The notes: generated by a model not told the origin, from the letters alone. Counted from the first letter of the stretch, positions 48,227 to 57,980 are shown. The stretch is 64,000 nucleotides of DNA from Rhizobium sp. R711 (GCF_002211365.1 NZ_LOKZ01000012.1:124001-188000), one strand, 5' to 3'. Translations and numbers: made by a program.

Positions 48227-50701
48227 CTAAAACGAGACGGCCCGTGAACTGCCGACGCTTGTAATCTCACCGGAAGGCGCTTCTCCATCCGCCGACCCCG
48301 ATAGTGGAAGCAACCGGACCCGTTTGGCAGCGCCGGGGGCAAGATGAAACCAGTCGTCGTCGGGTCGATAGCCATCGACACTGACGTGAACGGACTGCGC
48401 GAACCTGTCGGCTGCGATATCGAGCCCCCATGCATCGTTCTGTCGCGTCACCGCCACCTGGATTTCAGCATCATGGAAGGCCTTAGAGCGCCCCAACGGA
48501 AAATGGAAGGCGTCGGCAACCACTGGACCGCCATCCGGCAGGCGCAAGCGAGCAACGGTGACGTCATGGGAAGGCGGGCCGAAGCGGAAGGCGTAAGTCG
48601 TGTCGAAAAACGCGCCAAAGAGATCGGTGGCGGCAAAGGTCTCGCAACTCCTTGGGGCCAAAGCCAGAATACGGCCGCCGCTGACGGCGTGCTGCCTGCC
48701 GTGCCGCAAGCAAACAAGCTCGAGATCAAGCTGAAGAGCGTTCTCGGTCTCGTTCAGCACGTGGATATCGAGGCCATTCGTGCCTTCGTCCGTGACGACA
48801 ACCTGCACCGGCCGGAACGCGCGACCTAGCGCGTACCAGATGGGTTTCGGCTCGCCGGTCGAATCAATCACACCCCAACCAGGGCCAGGCATCAAATCCT
48901 GCAGTGTCCAGACCAGTGCGCCGTTGCAGGTCGATTCCTTGCGTCGCCATTCGGCAAAGGTCGCCTCGGCCACTTCGCCGGTGACGACACGGGAAAGGTC
49001 GAGGTACCGCTCGCGATTCTCACGACGGAGGCGCGCCGGATCCTCGCCATAGAGTTCTGCCAGATAGAAATCCCTGACGTCCTCGAAATCCCACGAGGCG
49101 CCACGATCGCGGGGAACCCGCGATTTCCATAGCGGACTGTGGACTGGCGGCACGTCCAGATGGCGTTGCAGCGTTCTCTGCTGCGGCACGTGGGCGAAAG
49201 CCAGGCTCTCGGCCGCGAAGCGAATGTTTGCTCGGCGCGCGTCATCAAGCGGTCGCATGTAGGCGCCAACGCCGTAGTAGTGGGTGACCCCAACATTCGG
49301 AGAAAACGGCATTGCGCCGCCCGAAGGTGAATTTGGCACATACGGGACGTCGGGCCGCATGCGCCCGGCAATCGCCGGAATGATCTCCTCCGTGATCGGA
49401 CCCGACCAATAGTCCTGCGGCAATCCAAGCATGGCCGCCTGCTGGTAGATCTCGCTGCCGCCGCACAAAACCGCCAGCGACGGGCATCCCTGGACGGCAT
49501 GCAGGAATTCCTCGACCTCCGCGTGGACATGCGCCGTCAGAGCTTTGTCGTTCTTCGGATAGTCAAAATTGGCGAACATGAAGTCCTGCCAGACAAGCAG
49601 GCCGAGTTCGTCGCAGAGTTGAAAGAACTCCGGCGTCTCATAGACCATCGTCCCGCCGATACGAATCATGTTCATGCCCGCCTCCGCGGCAAGGCGTAGG
49701 AACGGCTCGTAATCCGCTCTGTCGCCCGGCAACCGAACGATATCGGCGGTCGTCCAAACAGCACCACGGCAGAAGATGCGCTCGCCGTTGACCAACAGTG
49801 CAAAATCATCTCCGTGGGCGCCACGATCGACGTCGATCCGCCGAAAACCTGTTCGCCCTGCGTGATGGGCAACACCGTCAACGACAATCGAGTAATCGTA
49901 AAGTTGAGGCGCGCCGTGCGTGTGCGGCCACCAGAGATCGACGTCCTTCAGCTTCAGGATTGCCGAGTAGTGGCTCTCTCCAATCTTTTCGAAGGCCTGC
50001 TCGCTCTCTCCACACCGAAGCGTCAAATCCGGATTGTCGACATTCGTGTGAAGCGAAACGCTCAACCGCCCGGTACCGTCCGCCTCAAGCATGGCACGAA
50101 TGGCGACATTGTCGATCGAAACGACATCGCGGCGCACGAGCGTGATGGGACGCCACGGACCAACCGCATGAATTTCCGGACACCAGCCCGGCATCCGCCC
50201 AAGCAAGGTCGTGCGAACATTCTTCAAGCCTTGCGGCGTGATCATTTGCGGACGCCAGCGTGCGCGTGGGCCGGGTTCGGCCAGCTTCGGCGCCAAGGCT
50301 CGGAAGCAAAGCGCCAGCTCGTCGCCGCCGGAGAGCGTCACCGGTATCTCATGCATGGTGAACATGCTTTCCGACGCCAGTATCTCCTGGCCATTGAGAA
50401 AGACATGGCACAGCGTAGCCAAGCCCTCGAAGCGCAGGATCACATCGCCGGGCTGCGCGTCAAAAAGGCGGCAGAGGTACCACGCGTCGCGGGTATCGAG
50501 CGGCTCCGGATTTTCACGATCGAAGCGTCCCGCCTTTTCCAATGCCGAAGCGACAGTCCCCGGCACTTCGGCAGCGATGAACTGAGCGGACAAGGGAATA
50601 TCATGAGGCGTTGCGCACGCGCCCGGCTCCGTAAGAACCAGATTCCAGCCTTCGGCGAGCAGAGTTTCCTCTGCACCGACACTCGCCAACCGTCCCCGCA
50701 T
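48227..50701 (-). CDS. Glycoside hydrolase family 2-like protein (beta-mannosidase type)
   Basis: The 824-residue protein is arranged as GH2: jelly-roll (about 1-170), Ig-like (about 180-275), TIM barrel (about 280-580) and C-terminal beta domains. LLVNGERIFCRGAVW starts the barrel; GLLVWQDFMFANFDYP follows. The acid/base motif usually WCGNNE reads LCGGSE here, so Glu is kept but the Asn pair is changed. The nucleophile region is FAAESLAFAHVP. No signal peptide. It lies 15 bases after the DUF1839 gene, last in the carrier-protein operon. Confidence 0.82.
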   Translation of the reverse strand: MRGRLASVGAEETLLAEGWNLVLTEPGACATPHDIPLSAQFIAAEVPGTVASALEKAGRFDRENPEPLDTRDAWYLCRLFDAQPGDVILRFEGLATLCHVFLNGQEILASESMFTMHEIPVTLSGGDELALCFRALAPKLAEPGPRARWRPQMITPQGLKNVRTTLLGRMPGWCPEIHAVGPWRPITLVRRDVVSIDNVAIRAMLEADGTGRLSVSLHTNVDNPDLTLRCGESEQAFEKIGESHYSAILKLKDVDLWWPHTHGAPQLYDYSIVVDGVAHHAGRTGFRRIDVDRGAHGDDFALLVNGERIFCRGAVWTTADIVRLPGDRADYEPFLRLAAEAGMNMIRIGGTMVYETPEFFQLCDELGLLVWQDFMFANFDYPKNDKALTAHVHAEVEEFLHAVQGCPSLAVLCGGSEIYQQAAMLGLPQDYWSGPITEEIIPAIAGRMRPDVPYVPNSPSGGAMPFSPNVGVTHYYGVGAYMRPLDDARRANIRFAAESLAFAHVPQQRTLQRHLDVPPVHSPLWKSRVPRDRGASWDFEDVRDFYLAELYGEDPARLRRENRERYLDLSRVVTGEVAEATFAEWRRKESTCNGALVWTLQDLMPGPGWGVIDSTGEPKPIWYALGRAFRPVQVVVTDEGTNGLDIHVLNETENALQLDLELVCLRHGRQHAVSGGRILALAPRSCETFAATDLFGAFFDTTYAFRFGPPSHDVTVARLRLPDGGPVVADAFHFPLGRSKAFHDAEIQVAVTRQNDAWGLDIAADRFAQSVHVSVDGYRPDDDWFHLAPGAAKRVRLLPLSGSADGEAPSGEITSVGSSRAVSF

Positions 50702-50716
50702 GCTAGACTCCCGGCT

Positions 50717-51679
50717 TCACAAGCGCTCCTTGAGCGAAGCCATCATGGAATCCCATGCATCGGCTGCCGGATCAAGCGCTGTGCGCAGTGGATCATACTT
50801 CTTCCGCGTCACGGCCCGGGCGAGCTGGAACTGCACTGACTTTGCAACTTCGGAAATCCGGCGCGCATCAGCGATGGCGGACGAGAATTCATTGGCAGAG
50901 AGCCAGGCAAGATGATTACCGGCAAGTTCGAAATTGGCGCCAAACTGGCGTAGCGTGTTGAACGCATACTTGTGAAAGAAACCAAACGGTCGCTCTGCCA
51001 CTGCTTCCACCTGCTGCGGAAACACTTCGGCGAAAGCCCGGATAGGATTCGAGACCGGCCGGCGACCGAAGTGAAGTCCGAGGAGTTTGCGCGCCGTGGC
51101 GCTGACATGCGCAGCATCAGGAATACGGGCGGGAAGCTTTGCAAATTCCGTGTACGGAAGGAACGGCGGATCTTCTGGCGTCAGATGAAGCTGGAACAGC
51201 CCGTCGAAGTCTTCGCCCTCGAGATGAAAATAACCACCGTTATGAAAGTACTCGACGCGCTTTCCGGCAAGATCGAGCCTGTTGATTGCCACGGTGGTCT
51301 TGCCATGCTCGGTCCGATAGGCAGTGCCCTGTGTGTCGGGCATATAAAACGAGTCCATCTCGATCAGGCAAAGGCGCCCGCGTGCAATCTGCACCTCGAT
51401 GTGCCGTTCGACGCGGTCGAAGATGGCAAGTTCGGTGACACGGATGTCGTAGAGTGCCTCAAGATCCTCGAGGGGCACCTTGAAGAAGGTGAATTGATCG
51501 CCCTCGAAGTCCTGCGTGAGCGTGAAGCCAAGCATCGCCTCCGGCGCGGTGCCGACGGCGTTCAGCACTTCGATCCAGAGGTCGACATAGCAATTGGTTT
51601 CAGGCCACATCCGCTCACTGGAATGCAGCGGATGCGGCTGATAGCCGTCCGGGTGGACCCACGGAAAGACGGCTCTCAT
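50717..51679 (-). CDS. DUF1839 family protein
   Basis: A 320-residue protein of a family found beside amino acid:carrier-protein ligases. NCYVDLWIEVLNAVGTAPEAML, LTQDFEGDQFTFFKVP and YFHLEGEDFDGLF are conserved-looking blocks. A catalytic role is not known; it may be a transferase or condensation partner that accepts the aminoacyl thioester. The start is ambiguous: ATG 51679 is used, while in-frame GTG 51697 would overlap the ligase stop. Confidence 0.85.
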   Translation of the reverse strand: MRAVFPWVHPDGYQPHPLHSSERMWPETNCYVDLWIEVLNAVGTAPEAMLGFTLTQDFEGDQFTFFKVPLEDLEALYDIRVTELAIFDRVERHIEVQIARGRLCLIEMDSFYMPDTQGTAYRTEHGKTTVAINRLDLAGKRVEYFHNGGYFHLEGEDFDGLFQLHLTPEDPPFLPYTEFAKLPARIPDAAHVSATARKLLGLHFGRRPVSNPIRAFAEVFPQQVEAVAERPFGFFHKYAFNTLRQFGANFELAGNHLAWLSANEFSSAIADARRISEVAKSVQFQLARAVTRKKYDPLRTALDPAADAWDSMMASLKERL

Positions 51680-51687
51680 CGCTTCGC

Positions 51688-52596
51688 TCAGCTCCACAGC
51701 GCTTGACGCACCTTGGAAGGCCAATGCTTGACCTCGAGCCCGTGGTGATGGAACAGCGCGAGCGCGATGCGCTCAAGGCCGAAGCCAACGCAAGCCGTGT
51801 GCGCAACGCTGCCGTCTTCGAGATATAGCTCCCATTTCGTGCCAAACGCATCCTGATGGTAGTTGAAGCTCATGCAGGCCGTCGGCTTGGCAACCGAAGT
51901 GATCGGAATGAGCAGTTCAAATTTCAGGTTCTGATCGCGCTGATTATTGGCCAGCATTTTGCCGGCGCGGCCAAAGAACGGGTCGTTCGCGACATCAATC
52001 GTCACATCCAGGCCGACTGCCTTCATCATTTCGACGCCGCGGTCCATCCAGCGTTGCCGGAAATCCGTGACATGCTGCTCCGTACCCATGCAAATGTATT
52101 CACGCATGCGGAAAAGCTGCTGGCGCGCGGGATCCCGCGAAGGCTCGTGGCGGAAGCAATAGGATTGCAGATCGAAGAGACCGCCGCCCATCGGCAGTTT
52201 GCCGCGGCGAGCAACAGTCGGATAGAGCGGATAGCACGCAGCAGGAGTCAAAACGATGTCGGTTGCCTGCTGATCCTTCGTCCAGTCATCGCCCACCTCC
52301 ATGCACTGAAGGAGGCTGATGTGGTCGAGTTCACTGCCGCAGAAACTGTGAACCGTGCCCGCGAGCTGCGGGAAGCTCTTCATGTAACCGCTCTTCTCGA
52401 AGAAGGCACGGTTCATTCCGGGCGGAAAACGCATCGCTTCAGCGCCATCGGCGCCGCCGAACTTGTCGATCAGGCGCTCGAAGGCGGCAATCACGTCTTC
52501 AAACTGTCCGCTGCGTCCGTAAAGACCGTCAACGCCCGTATCGATCAAGAGACCCGATTCAAAAAGCCTGTCCAGAAACGTTGTCTGCACGTCCAT
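51688..52596 (-). CDS. Amino acid--[acyl-carrier-protein] ligase (class II aaRS-like)
   Basis: The 302 residues form a catalytic domain resembling methanogen-type seryl-tRNA synthetase without a tRNA-binding arm. Zinc ligands Cys/Glu/Cys are visible in [19 protein letters not shown] and [13 protein letters not shown]; class II motif 2 is [11 protein letters not shown] and motif 3 GFGLERIAL. Proteins of this type activate glycine or alanine and load it on a dedicated carrier protein's phosphopantetheine. Start at MDVQTTF, four bases after the dehydrogenase stop. A carrier protein is encoded 1.2 kb upstream in the same operon. Confidence 0.92.
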   Translation of the reverse strand: MDVQTTFLDRLFESGLLIDTGVDGLYGRSGQFEDVIAAFERLIDKFGGADGAEAMRFPPGMNRAFFEKSGYMKSFPQLAGTVHSFCGSELDHISLLQCMEVGDDWTKDQQATDIVLTPAACYPLYPTVARRGKLPMGGGLFDLQSYCFRHEPSRDPARQQLFRMREYICMGTEQHVTDFRQRWMDRGVEMMKAVGLDVTIDVANDPFFGRAGKMLANNQRDQNLKFELLIPITSVAKPTACMSFNYHQDAFGTKWELYLEDGSVAHTACVGFGLERIALALFHHHGLEVKHWPSKVRQALWS

Positions 52597-52600
52597 GTCG

Positions 52601-53782
52601 TCACCCCAGTAAGCTAGTGTCCTGCTTGTGGACAAGAAGCATGCTCGACGTGTTGCCGAGGATGCGGTCGTTCGAGATCATGAGTTGTGCGGAATGGGAG
52701 TCGCGCAGATGCCGGCCGACGCTGAATGGCGTGCCGTTCTTGTAGCCCATGATCCCACAAATCAGCATCGCGTGATTGACGATCTCGAGAATCGTCTCCG
52801 ACGAGGCAATCTTCACGTTGTTCATCGTGACGGCAAAGCCCATCGAGGAAAGCTTGTCCGCGTCGCTCTTGGCATCTTCGTAGGCCTTCAGGCCGGCAAC
52901 GACGTTCGAGCGAACCATCTGCAGAAGGTTGGAGACCTCGGCCAACCGCAGGGCTCCGGGCGGTGGCGCCCCTGGTGACTTGCGCGCAGCTGCTCGCACG
53001 AACGCCTGGGCGCGACCCACAGCGTCGACGGCGATGCCATACCACACGCCGCTCCAAAGAAGGTGCGACGACGCCAGCATCGATTGGGCCGCGATCTCCG
53101 CGAAGGGCTTCGGAAGGATTTGTGCTGCGGGCGCCTCGCCTTTGAAGAGGAAGCCATCCGAGCACGTGCCCCGCATGCCGAGCGTATCCCATGCGTGGGT
53201 TTTTTCCAGCGTGTACTGCTCCTTGAGAAAAACGGTCAGAGCCTGATCGGAAGAAGCCGCATTGGCATGGGCGCGCGACGTAATCATGATCGCATCGGCG
53301 TAGGAGCCGTAGGATATGACGGTGGCGTCTTTCTCCAGACGGCAGGTATCGCCGTCCACCTCGATCGCGCAGATGCTGTTCCTGAGGTTGCCGCCAATGC
53401 CACCTTCGGTCGTCGCCGACCCAATCAGCAATTGCTCGGCGGCCACGCGTTGCATAAAGGCCCGATGCCATTCGCTCTCGGCGCCGTGCTCGACCAGGCT
53501 GCAAAGCTTGATGTGATGCATGGCGAAAACCATGGCAGCCGCAGAACACGCCTGCCCAAGCATCGAGCACAGTTCGGCGATCCCTGCGATCGTCGCGCCT
53601 TCGCCACCGAAGTGGCGTGGAATCTGAATTCCGAGCAACCGCTCGGCCCTCATGGCCTCCACTGCTTCGTGTGGGAACCTCCCGTCAAAATCGACGGAGT
53701 CCGCATGCCTTGCCGCGATCGCGGACACGCGGGCGACTCTGGCGGCAAGATCTTCTTCCGTGATTTTGACCGGAAAGTTCAT
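52601..53782 (-). CDS. Acyl-CoA dehydrogenase-like flavoprotein
   Basis: The flavoprotein of 393 residues has the ACAD fold: N-terminal helices with [22 protein letters not shown], middle beta domain ([19 protein letters not shown]) and C-terminal helix bundle ([20 protein letters not shown]). The usual catalytic Glu is not obvious. In this operon it probably oxidises an aminoacyl group on the carrier protein, by analogy with prolyl-carrier-protein dehydrogenases (PltE/RedW). It abuts the carrier protein gene without a gap. Confidence 0.87.
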   Translation of the reverse strand: MNFPVKITEEDLAARVARVSAIAARHADSVDFDGRFPHEAVEAMRAERLLGIQIPRHFGGEGATIAGIAELCSMLGQACSAAAMVFAMHHIKLCSLVEHGAESEWHRAFMQRVAAEQLLIGSATTEGGIGGNLRNSICAIEVDGDTCRLEKDATVISYGSYADAIMITSRAHANAASSDQALTVFLKEQYTLEKTHAWDTLGMRGTCSDGFLFKGEAPAAQILPKPFAEIAAQSMLASSHLLWSGVWYGIAVDAVGRAQAFVRAAARKSPGAPPPGALRLAEVSNLLQMVRSNVVAGLKAYEDAKSDADKLSSMGFAVTMNNVKIASSETILEIVNHAMLICGIMGYKNGTPFSVGRHLRDSHSAQLMISNDRILGNTSSMLLVHKQDTSLLG

Positions 53783-54034
53783 TTAGGCGACCTTCCGGCT
53801 ATCTTTGATCTGGTCGACGGTCTTCGCGATCGCCGAAATGCTGGCAAAAGACTTGCGATTCAGGAGATTGTCAGGAAATTCGATGTCAAAGGCTTCTTCG
53901 ATGCCAAGCATAAGCTGCACCGAAGCGAAGGAAGTGAGGCCCACCGCATAGAGGTCGGCATCGTCGGCGACCTGGTCAACAGGAACGGGAAGCTTTCCGA
54001 ATTTGACCAGGAGCTCACGGATCGTAGTATTCAT
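53783..54034 (-). CDS. Acyl/aminoacyl carrier protein
   Basis: A single four-helix carrier domain, 83 residues. The phosphopantetheine-attachment motif is GLTSFASVQLMLGIEEAFDIEFPD split here as GLTSF then ASVQL; the Ser is kept but the preceding Asp of DSL is Thr. First gene of the five-gene operon. It is distinct from AcpP and is the likely substrate of the adjacent ligase. AGAAG precedes the ATG. Confidence 0.9.
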   Translation of the reverse strand: MNTTIRELLVKFGKLPVPVDQVADDADLYAVGLTSFASVQLMLGIEEAFDIEFPDNLLNRKSFASISAIAKTVDQIKDSRKVA

Positions 54035-54294
54035 TATGACTTCTCCAAGATGATCATATCTCGAGTGGCGAAACTGCCTTGTTCTCGCGATAGGCGTAGT
54101 CTGGAAAAGACAAAATTCTCCTAAATGACGTAGTTAAAGTGAGCTAATCACCTCAGCTAAATTCTTAGAAGAAAAACGGTATGAAGCGGAACTTACGTTG
54201 GATTTCAAAATCTTGACTGAGTTATATATTTTCGCGCCATCAGAGGTCTGGCAACACAGTGTCCAAGAACAACACTTCGCTCGCACCTTTCTTA

Positions 54295-55344
54295 CTAAGC
54301 TACCGGCGGATATAAGTGCTCGACACCGCGATAGTCCGAAACAGAATAGCAACCTTCACCCATCTCTCTGATCGACCGTTCGCCTATCACGGCCTTTCCA
54401 TGGCCACCGGGGATATCGAGTATGTAGGTGGGTTGGCAGAGGCCGGAAATCCGGCCGCGCAGAGCGGCGACTATCTTCTGTCCTTCTTCGATCGTCAGTC
54501 GAAAATGGCTTGTGCCGGGAGCCAGGTCCGGATGGTGCAGGTAGTAAGGTTTTACACGCGTCTCAACGAAGGCCTTCATCAACTCTGCAAGTACAGTCGG
54601 ATCATCATTGACGCCCTTCAGAAGCACCGACTGGCTGACCATGACCATTCCGGCATCAATCAGGCGGGCACATGCCGCGCGCGCCTCATCGCTCAGTTCG
54701 CGCGGATGATTGGCATGCAGCGCCACGTAGACGGTCTTGCCGCTCGCTCTCAGAGCAGCAATCAAGGCCGCATCTACCTTTGAGGGATCCACCACGGGAA
54801 CGCGTGTGTGGAACCGCACGATCTTCACGTGGTCGATCGATGCCAGTTCGCGAAGGATTTCTTCCAGCCGACGCGGTGACAACACGAGCGGATCACCACC
54901 CGTCAGGATCACTTCCCAGATTTCCTTATGCTCGCGGATATAAGCAAAGGCTGCCGACATTGCCTTGGGGTCAAGCGTGCCCAAGCCTTGCGGACCAACC
55001 ATCTCACGGCGAAAGCAAAAGCGACAGTAGACCGGGCATACATGCACGGCCTTCAACAGCAGCCGATCAGGATAGCGATGAACGATCCCCGGTACGGGAC
55101 TATGAGCTTCGTCACCGATGGGGTCGGCGCGCTCTTCGGGCGCGACGATAAGCTCTGCCGCGTCAGGCACGAATTGACGCGCAATCGGGTCCGCATCATC
55201 AGCACGGTCGATCAAACCGGCGACGGTCGGAGTCAATGCAATAGCGTAGCGTGCGGCGACGTCAGCCAACGCGTCCCGGTCTCTCTGACCCAGCCCCGCG
55301 CGTTCCAGTCCCTCGACAGTCTTGATCGGCCCGATACTGCTCAT
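54295..55344 (-). CDS. epmB: EF-P (R)-beta-lysine 2,3-aminomutase EpmB (KamA family)
   Basis: The 349-residue radical-SAM enzyme has CPVYCRFCFRR (CxxxCxxC), LTGGDPLVLSPRRL and PLP-binding residues near GHGKAVIGE. It makes (R)-beta-lysine for EF-P modification. Full-length lysine 2,3-aminomutases are about 415 residues; this short form with epmA next to it indicates EpmB. The ATG overlaps the epmA stop by four bases. Start at MSSIGPIK. Confidence 0.92.
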   Translation of the reverse strand: MSSIGPIKTVEGLERAGLGQRDRDALADVAARYAIALTPTVAGLIDRADDADPIARQFVPDAAELIVAPEERADPIGDEAHSPVPGIVHRYPDRLLLKAVHVCPVYCRFCFRREMVGPQGLGTLDPKAMSAAFAYIREHKEIWEVILTGGDPLVLSPRRLEEILRELASIDHVKIVRFHTRVPVVDPSKVDAALIAALRASGKTVYVALHANHPRELSDEARAACARLIDAGMVMVSQSVLLKGVNDDPTVLAELMKAFVETRVKPYYLHHPDLAPGTSHFRLTIEEGQKIVAALRGRISGLCQPTYILDIPGGHGKAVIGERSIREMGEGCYSVSDYRGVEHLYPPVA

Positions 55345-56408
55345 CTGCTGTACTCCGCGACCGGCGTCCACATCACCTGATCGATCCGCGACGCCCCGGT
55401 TGCCAACATCACCAACCGATCGAAGCCTAGAGCGATGCCGCTTGCCTCGGGCATGATTGCAAGTGCGTCCAGAAAATCCTCGTCGAGAGGATAGCTTTCG
55501 CCGTAGATGCAGGCCTTCTCAGACATCTCGATCTCGAAGCGGCGACGCTGTTCGGCCGGATTGGTAAGCTCGCCGAAGCCGTTTGCAAGCTCGACGCCGC
55601 AGGCATAGACCTCAAAACGCTCCGCAACACGGGGATCACGCGCGGAGGGGCGCGCCAATGCTGCTTCCGACACCGGATATTCGTCAAGAATGGTCACTCG
55701 ACCGAAACCCAGATGCGGCTCGACCTTTTCGACAAGTACGCGGCTGAACAAATCCGCCCAGCCATCGTCGCCGGCGACACGCATGCCGATCCGCTTCACC
55801 TGGTCAGCGAGATGCGCCCGATCCGTCGCACCATCGGCGGAAACGGAGGCCAGCAGATCGATGCCCGCGTAGCGTTCGAAGGCTGCGGCAACGCTTATCC
55901 GGTCCGGCCCGGCAAACGGATCGCAGTCCCGGCCCTTATAGGTGAGCCGCGCCGTCTTCATGGTTTCCGCGGCAAGTGCCAGAATCCGAACGCAGTCCAT
56001 CATCAGGCTCTCATAGCTTTCACCCACGCGATACCACTCAAGCATCGTAAATTCCGGATGATGCAAGGGTCCACGTTCGCGGTTGCGATAAACGTGCGCA
56101 AAACAGGCGATGCGGTGCTCGCCGGCCGAGAGCAGTTTCTTGCAGGCGAACTCAGGCGAGGTGTGCAGGTAAAGCGGTGCCGCCGTCTGGCCGTCCGTCG
56201 TCAAAGCCTCGGTGGCAAATGCGTGAAGATGTGCCTCGTTGCCCGGCGACACCTGTAGCGTGGCGGTGTCGACCTCAAGAAAATTCTCGCTCAGGAAGTA
56301 GCCGCGCAGTGAAGACTGGATCGCATTGCGTCCAATCAGGAACGGGCGGCGGTCCAAATGCACGCTCGGCGTCCACCACGGCGAGACTTTGGCGATCGAG
56401 GGATTCAT
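55341..56408 (-). CDS. epmA: EF-P--lysine ligase EpmA (LysRS-like)
   Basis: A class II lysyl-tRNA synthetase-like catalytic domain of 355 residues lacking the anticodon-binding domain. [33 protein letters not shown] (motif 2) and [12 protein letters not shown] (motif 3) are intact. It attaches beta-lysine to Lys34 of EF-P. Start chosen at MNPSIAK after AGGA; Met codons at 56414 and 56417 are alternatives. Divergent from efp across about 150 bases. Confidence 0.92.
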   Translation of the reverse strand: MNPSIAKVSPWWTPSVHLDRRPFLIGRNAIQSSLRGYFLSENFLEVDTATLQVSPGNEAHLHAFATEALTTDGQTAAPLYLHTSPEFACKKLLSAGEHRIACFAHVYRNRERGPLHHPEFTMLEWYRVGESYESLMMDCVRILALAAETMKTARLTYKGRDCDPFAGPDRISVAAAFERYAGIDLLASVSADGATDRAHLADQVKRIGMRVAGDDGWADLFSRVLVEKVEPHLGFGRVTILDEYPVSEAALARPSARDPRVAERFEVYACGVELANGFGELTNPAEQRRRFEIEMSEKACIYGESYPLDEDFLDALAIMPEASGIALGFDRLVMLATGASRIDQVMWTPVAEYSR

Positions 56409-56559
56409 TGGCATCATCCTGACCGACCTGTCCAACGCTGGGGCTGGCTATTTGCCGGATTTTAGGTTAGTTGCGCCCCCAAAGAACAATCAATCGCGTC
56501 TCCGGGGCTGTATCGACAGTCCTCTACGACGCCAAAAGCCGAGTTACAAGGAAGTCTTA

Positions 56560-57129
56560 ATGGTCAAGGTCATCGCCTCTTCCGTCCGCAAGGGCAACGT
56601 TCTCGACGTGGATGGCAAGCTCTACGTCGTTCTGACGGCCCAGAACTTTCATCCAGGCAAGGGCACGCCGGTTACGCAGGTCGACATGCGTCGTATCGTT
56701 GACGGCGTCAAGGTCTCCGAGCGCTGGCGTACGACCGAACAGGTCGAGCGCGCCTTCGTCGAAGACGTGAACTTCCAGTATCTTTATGAGGATGGCGAAG
56801 GGTTCCACTTCATGAACCCGGCGACCTATGACCAGGTGGTCGTGAACGATGAAACGATGGGCGATCAGAAGGCCTATCTGCAGGAAGGCATGACCTGCAT
56901 CCTGTCGATCCATGAAGGCGTTCCGCTTGCGCTCGAACTGCCGCGCCACGTAACCCTCGAAATCACGGAAACCGAGCCGGTTGTTAAGGGCCAGACGGCT
57001 TCGTCCTCCTACAAGCCGGCAATGCTGTCGAACGGCGTGCGCACCATGGTGCCTCCGCACATCAACGCCGGCACGCGCGTCGTTATCGCGACGGAAGACA
57101 ATTCCTACGTCGAGCGCGCAAAGGACTGA
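56560..57129 (+). CDS. efp: Translation elongation factor P
   Basis: The 189-residue three-domain protein relieves ribosome stalling at polyproline. Lys34 in HPGKGTP is the modified residue and numbers correctly from the ATG at 56560. The epmA-epmB operon lies divergently next to it, so the whole modification set is together. A GGCCGC/GCGGCC terminator follows. Confidence 0.97.
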   Translation: MVKVIASSVRKGNVLDVDGKLYVVLTAQNFHPGKGTPVTQVDMRRIVDGVKVSERWRTTEQVERAFVEDVNFQYLYEDGEGFHFMNPATYDQVVVNDETMGDQKAYLQEGMTCILSIHEGVPLALELPRHVTLEITETEPVVKGQTASSSYKPAMLSNGVRTMVPPHINAGTRVVIATEDNSYVERAKD

Positions 57130-57156
57130 TCGTCCGCTTCAACGCTGAGAAACTAC

Positions 57157-57186
57157 GGCCGCTTCGGAAACGACGCGGCCTTTTTC
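57157..57186 (+). terminator. Rho-independent terminator of efp
   Basis: GGCCGC/GCGGCC stem, 12-base loop, followed by TTTTTC. Confidence 0.82.
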
Positions 57187-57221
57187 TTGTCAGTGGCTAC
57201 ATTCGTATCGCGACCACCGTT

Positions 57222-57254
57222 CAAACAAAAAGCGCCGGCTCAAGACGGCGCTTT
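57222..57254 (-). terminator. Rho-independent terminator of the glycine-zipper gene
   Basis: On the minus strand, AAAGCGCCG/CGGCGCTTT stem followed by TTTGTTTG. Confidence 0.75.
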
Positions 57255-57296
57255 CGATTTCAAAAATGATAATGCCGCCGAACGCCGGCCTAGGTT

Positions 57297-57560
57297 TTAG
57301 TAGCGCGGGCAACGTGCCTCGTAGCGACGGCCATACCGATCCCGGTAGACGCAATAGCCACGGCGCTCAACGGACTGGCCGATCAATGCGCCAGCAAGAC
57401 CACCGGCAACAGCACCCACTGCAGCGCCACCCCAACTGTTGCTAACAGCACCACCGATAATAGCGCCTGTGCCGGCACCGATTGCGGTGCCCTGCTCGGT
57501 CGCCGTACAGGAAGCAAGTGCGCCAACGAGGGCGCCAATGAGTACAATTTTCTTCATCAT
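57297..57560 (-). CDS. Glycine-zipper 2TM domain lipoprotein
   Basis: The 87-residue protein has a lipoprotein signal (IGALVGALASC lipobox) followed by a glycine-zipper hairpin (GTGAIIGGAVSNSWGGAAVG, AGGLAGALIG), and a basic Tyr/Arg-rich tail with two Cys. Similar small outer-membrane-associated proteins are common in rhizobia, with unknown role. It is 27 bases downstream of the DUF3309 gene on the same strand. Confidence 0.85.
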   Translation of the reverse strand: MMKKIVLIGALVGALASCTATEQGTAIGAGTGAIIGGAVSNSWGGAAVGAVAGGLAGALIGQSVERRGYCVYRDRYGRRYEARCPRY

Positions 57561-57587
57561 GACATATCTCCCAGTTTTTTCCGTCGT

Positions 57588-57743
57588 TTAGATACGACCG
57601 AGCAGCACAAGAATAATAATAATCAGGAGAACTAGCCCCAAACCGCCCGAAGGTCCATAGCCCCATCCGCGGCTATAGCCCCAATTCGGTAGGGCGCCGA
57701 TCAAAAGCAGAATAAGGATAATCAGAAGTATCGTGCCAAGCAT
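57588..57743 (-). CDS. DUF3309 family small membrane protein
   Basis: The 51 residues have two hydrophobic helices (TILLIILILLLIGALP and GLVLLIIIILVLLGRI) around a Trp/Tyr/Gly-rich turn (NWGYSRGWGYGPSGG). The family is typical of stress-induced envelope proteins. A GGAAC-N16-TGTT element lies upstream. It is probably cotranscribed with the glycine-zipper lipoprotein. Confidence 0.8.
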   Translation of the reverse strand: MLGTILLIILILLLIGALPNWGYSRGWGYGPSGGLGLVLLIIIILVLLGRI

Positions 57744-57784
57744 GGTTCAAGTCCTCAGCCTCATTACACCTGGAATGGACAAGA

Positions 57785-57809
57785 AACACACATCACCGTT
57801 TTTTGTTCC
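57785..57809 (-). promoter_or_regulatory. Possible EcfG/RpoE2-type promoter of the DUF3309 gene
   Basis: The minus strand reads GGAAC, 16 bases, then TGTT, close to the GGAAC-N16-CGTT general-stress consensus. Transcription would begin about 35 bases before the DUF3309 ATG. Confidence 0.42.
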
Positions 57810-57980
57810 AAATGTATCAACCGTTCCACTTTGGCGGAAAAACCACTCAATCAGGCCCCGTTTTCGCTTCCGGTGAGTAACGTTGACATCATCAGGCGAG
57901 ACTCGAGCCGAAATGGATCGTCGATTTTCCGCGAAGGGCTGTTGACAGCCCGGATGCAAAGCGAGCCGCACGTATAGCGA

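Noticed and set aside
57747..57971. 74-codon minus-strand frame upstream of DUF3309
   Set aside because: No ribosome site or family; it overlaps the probable promoter of the DUF3309 gene.
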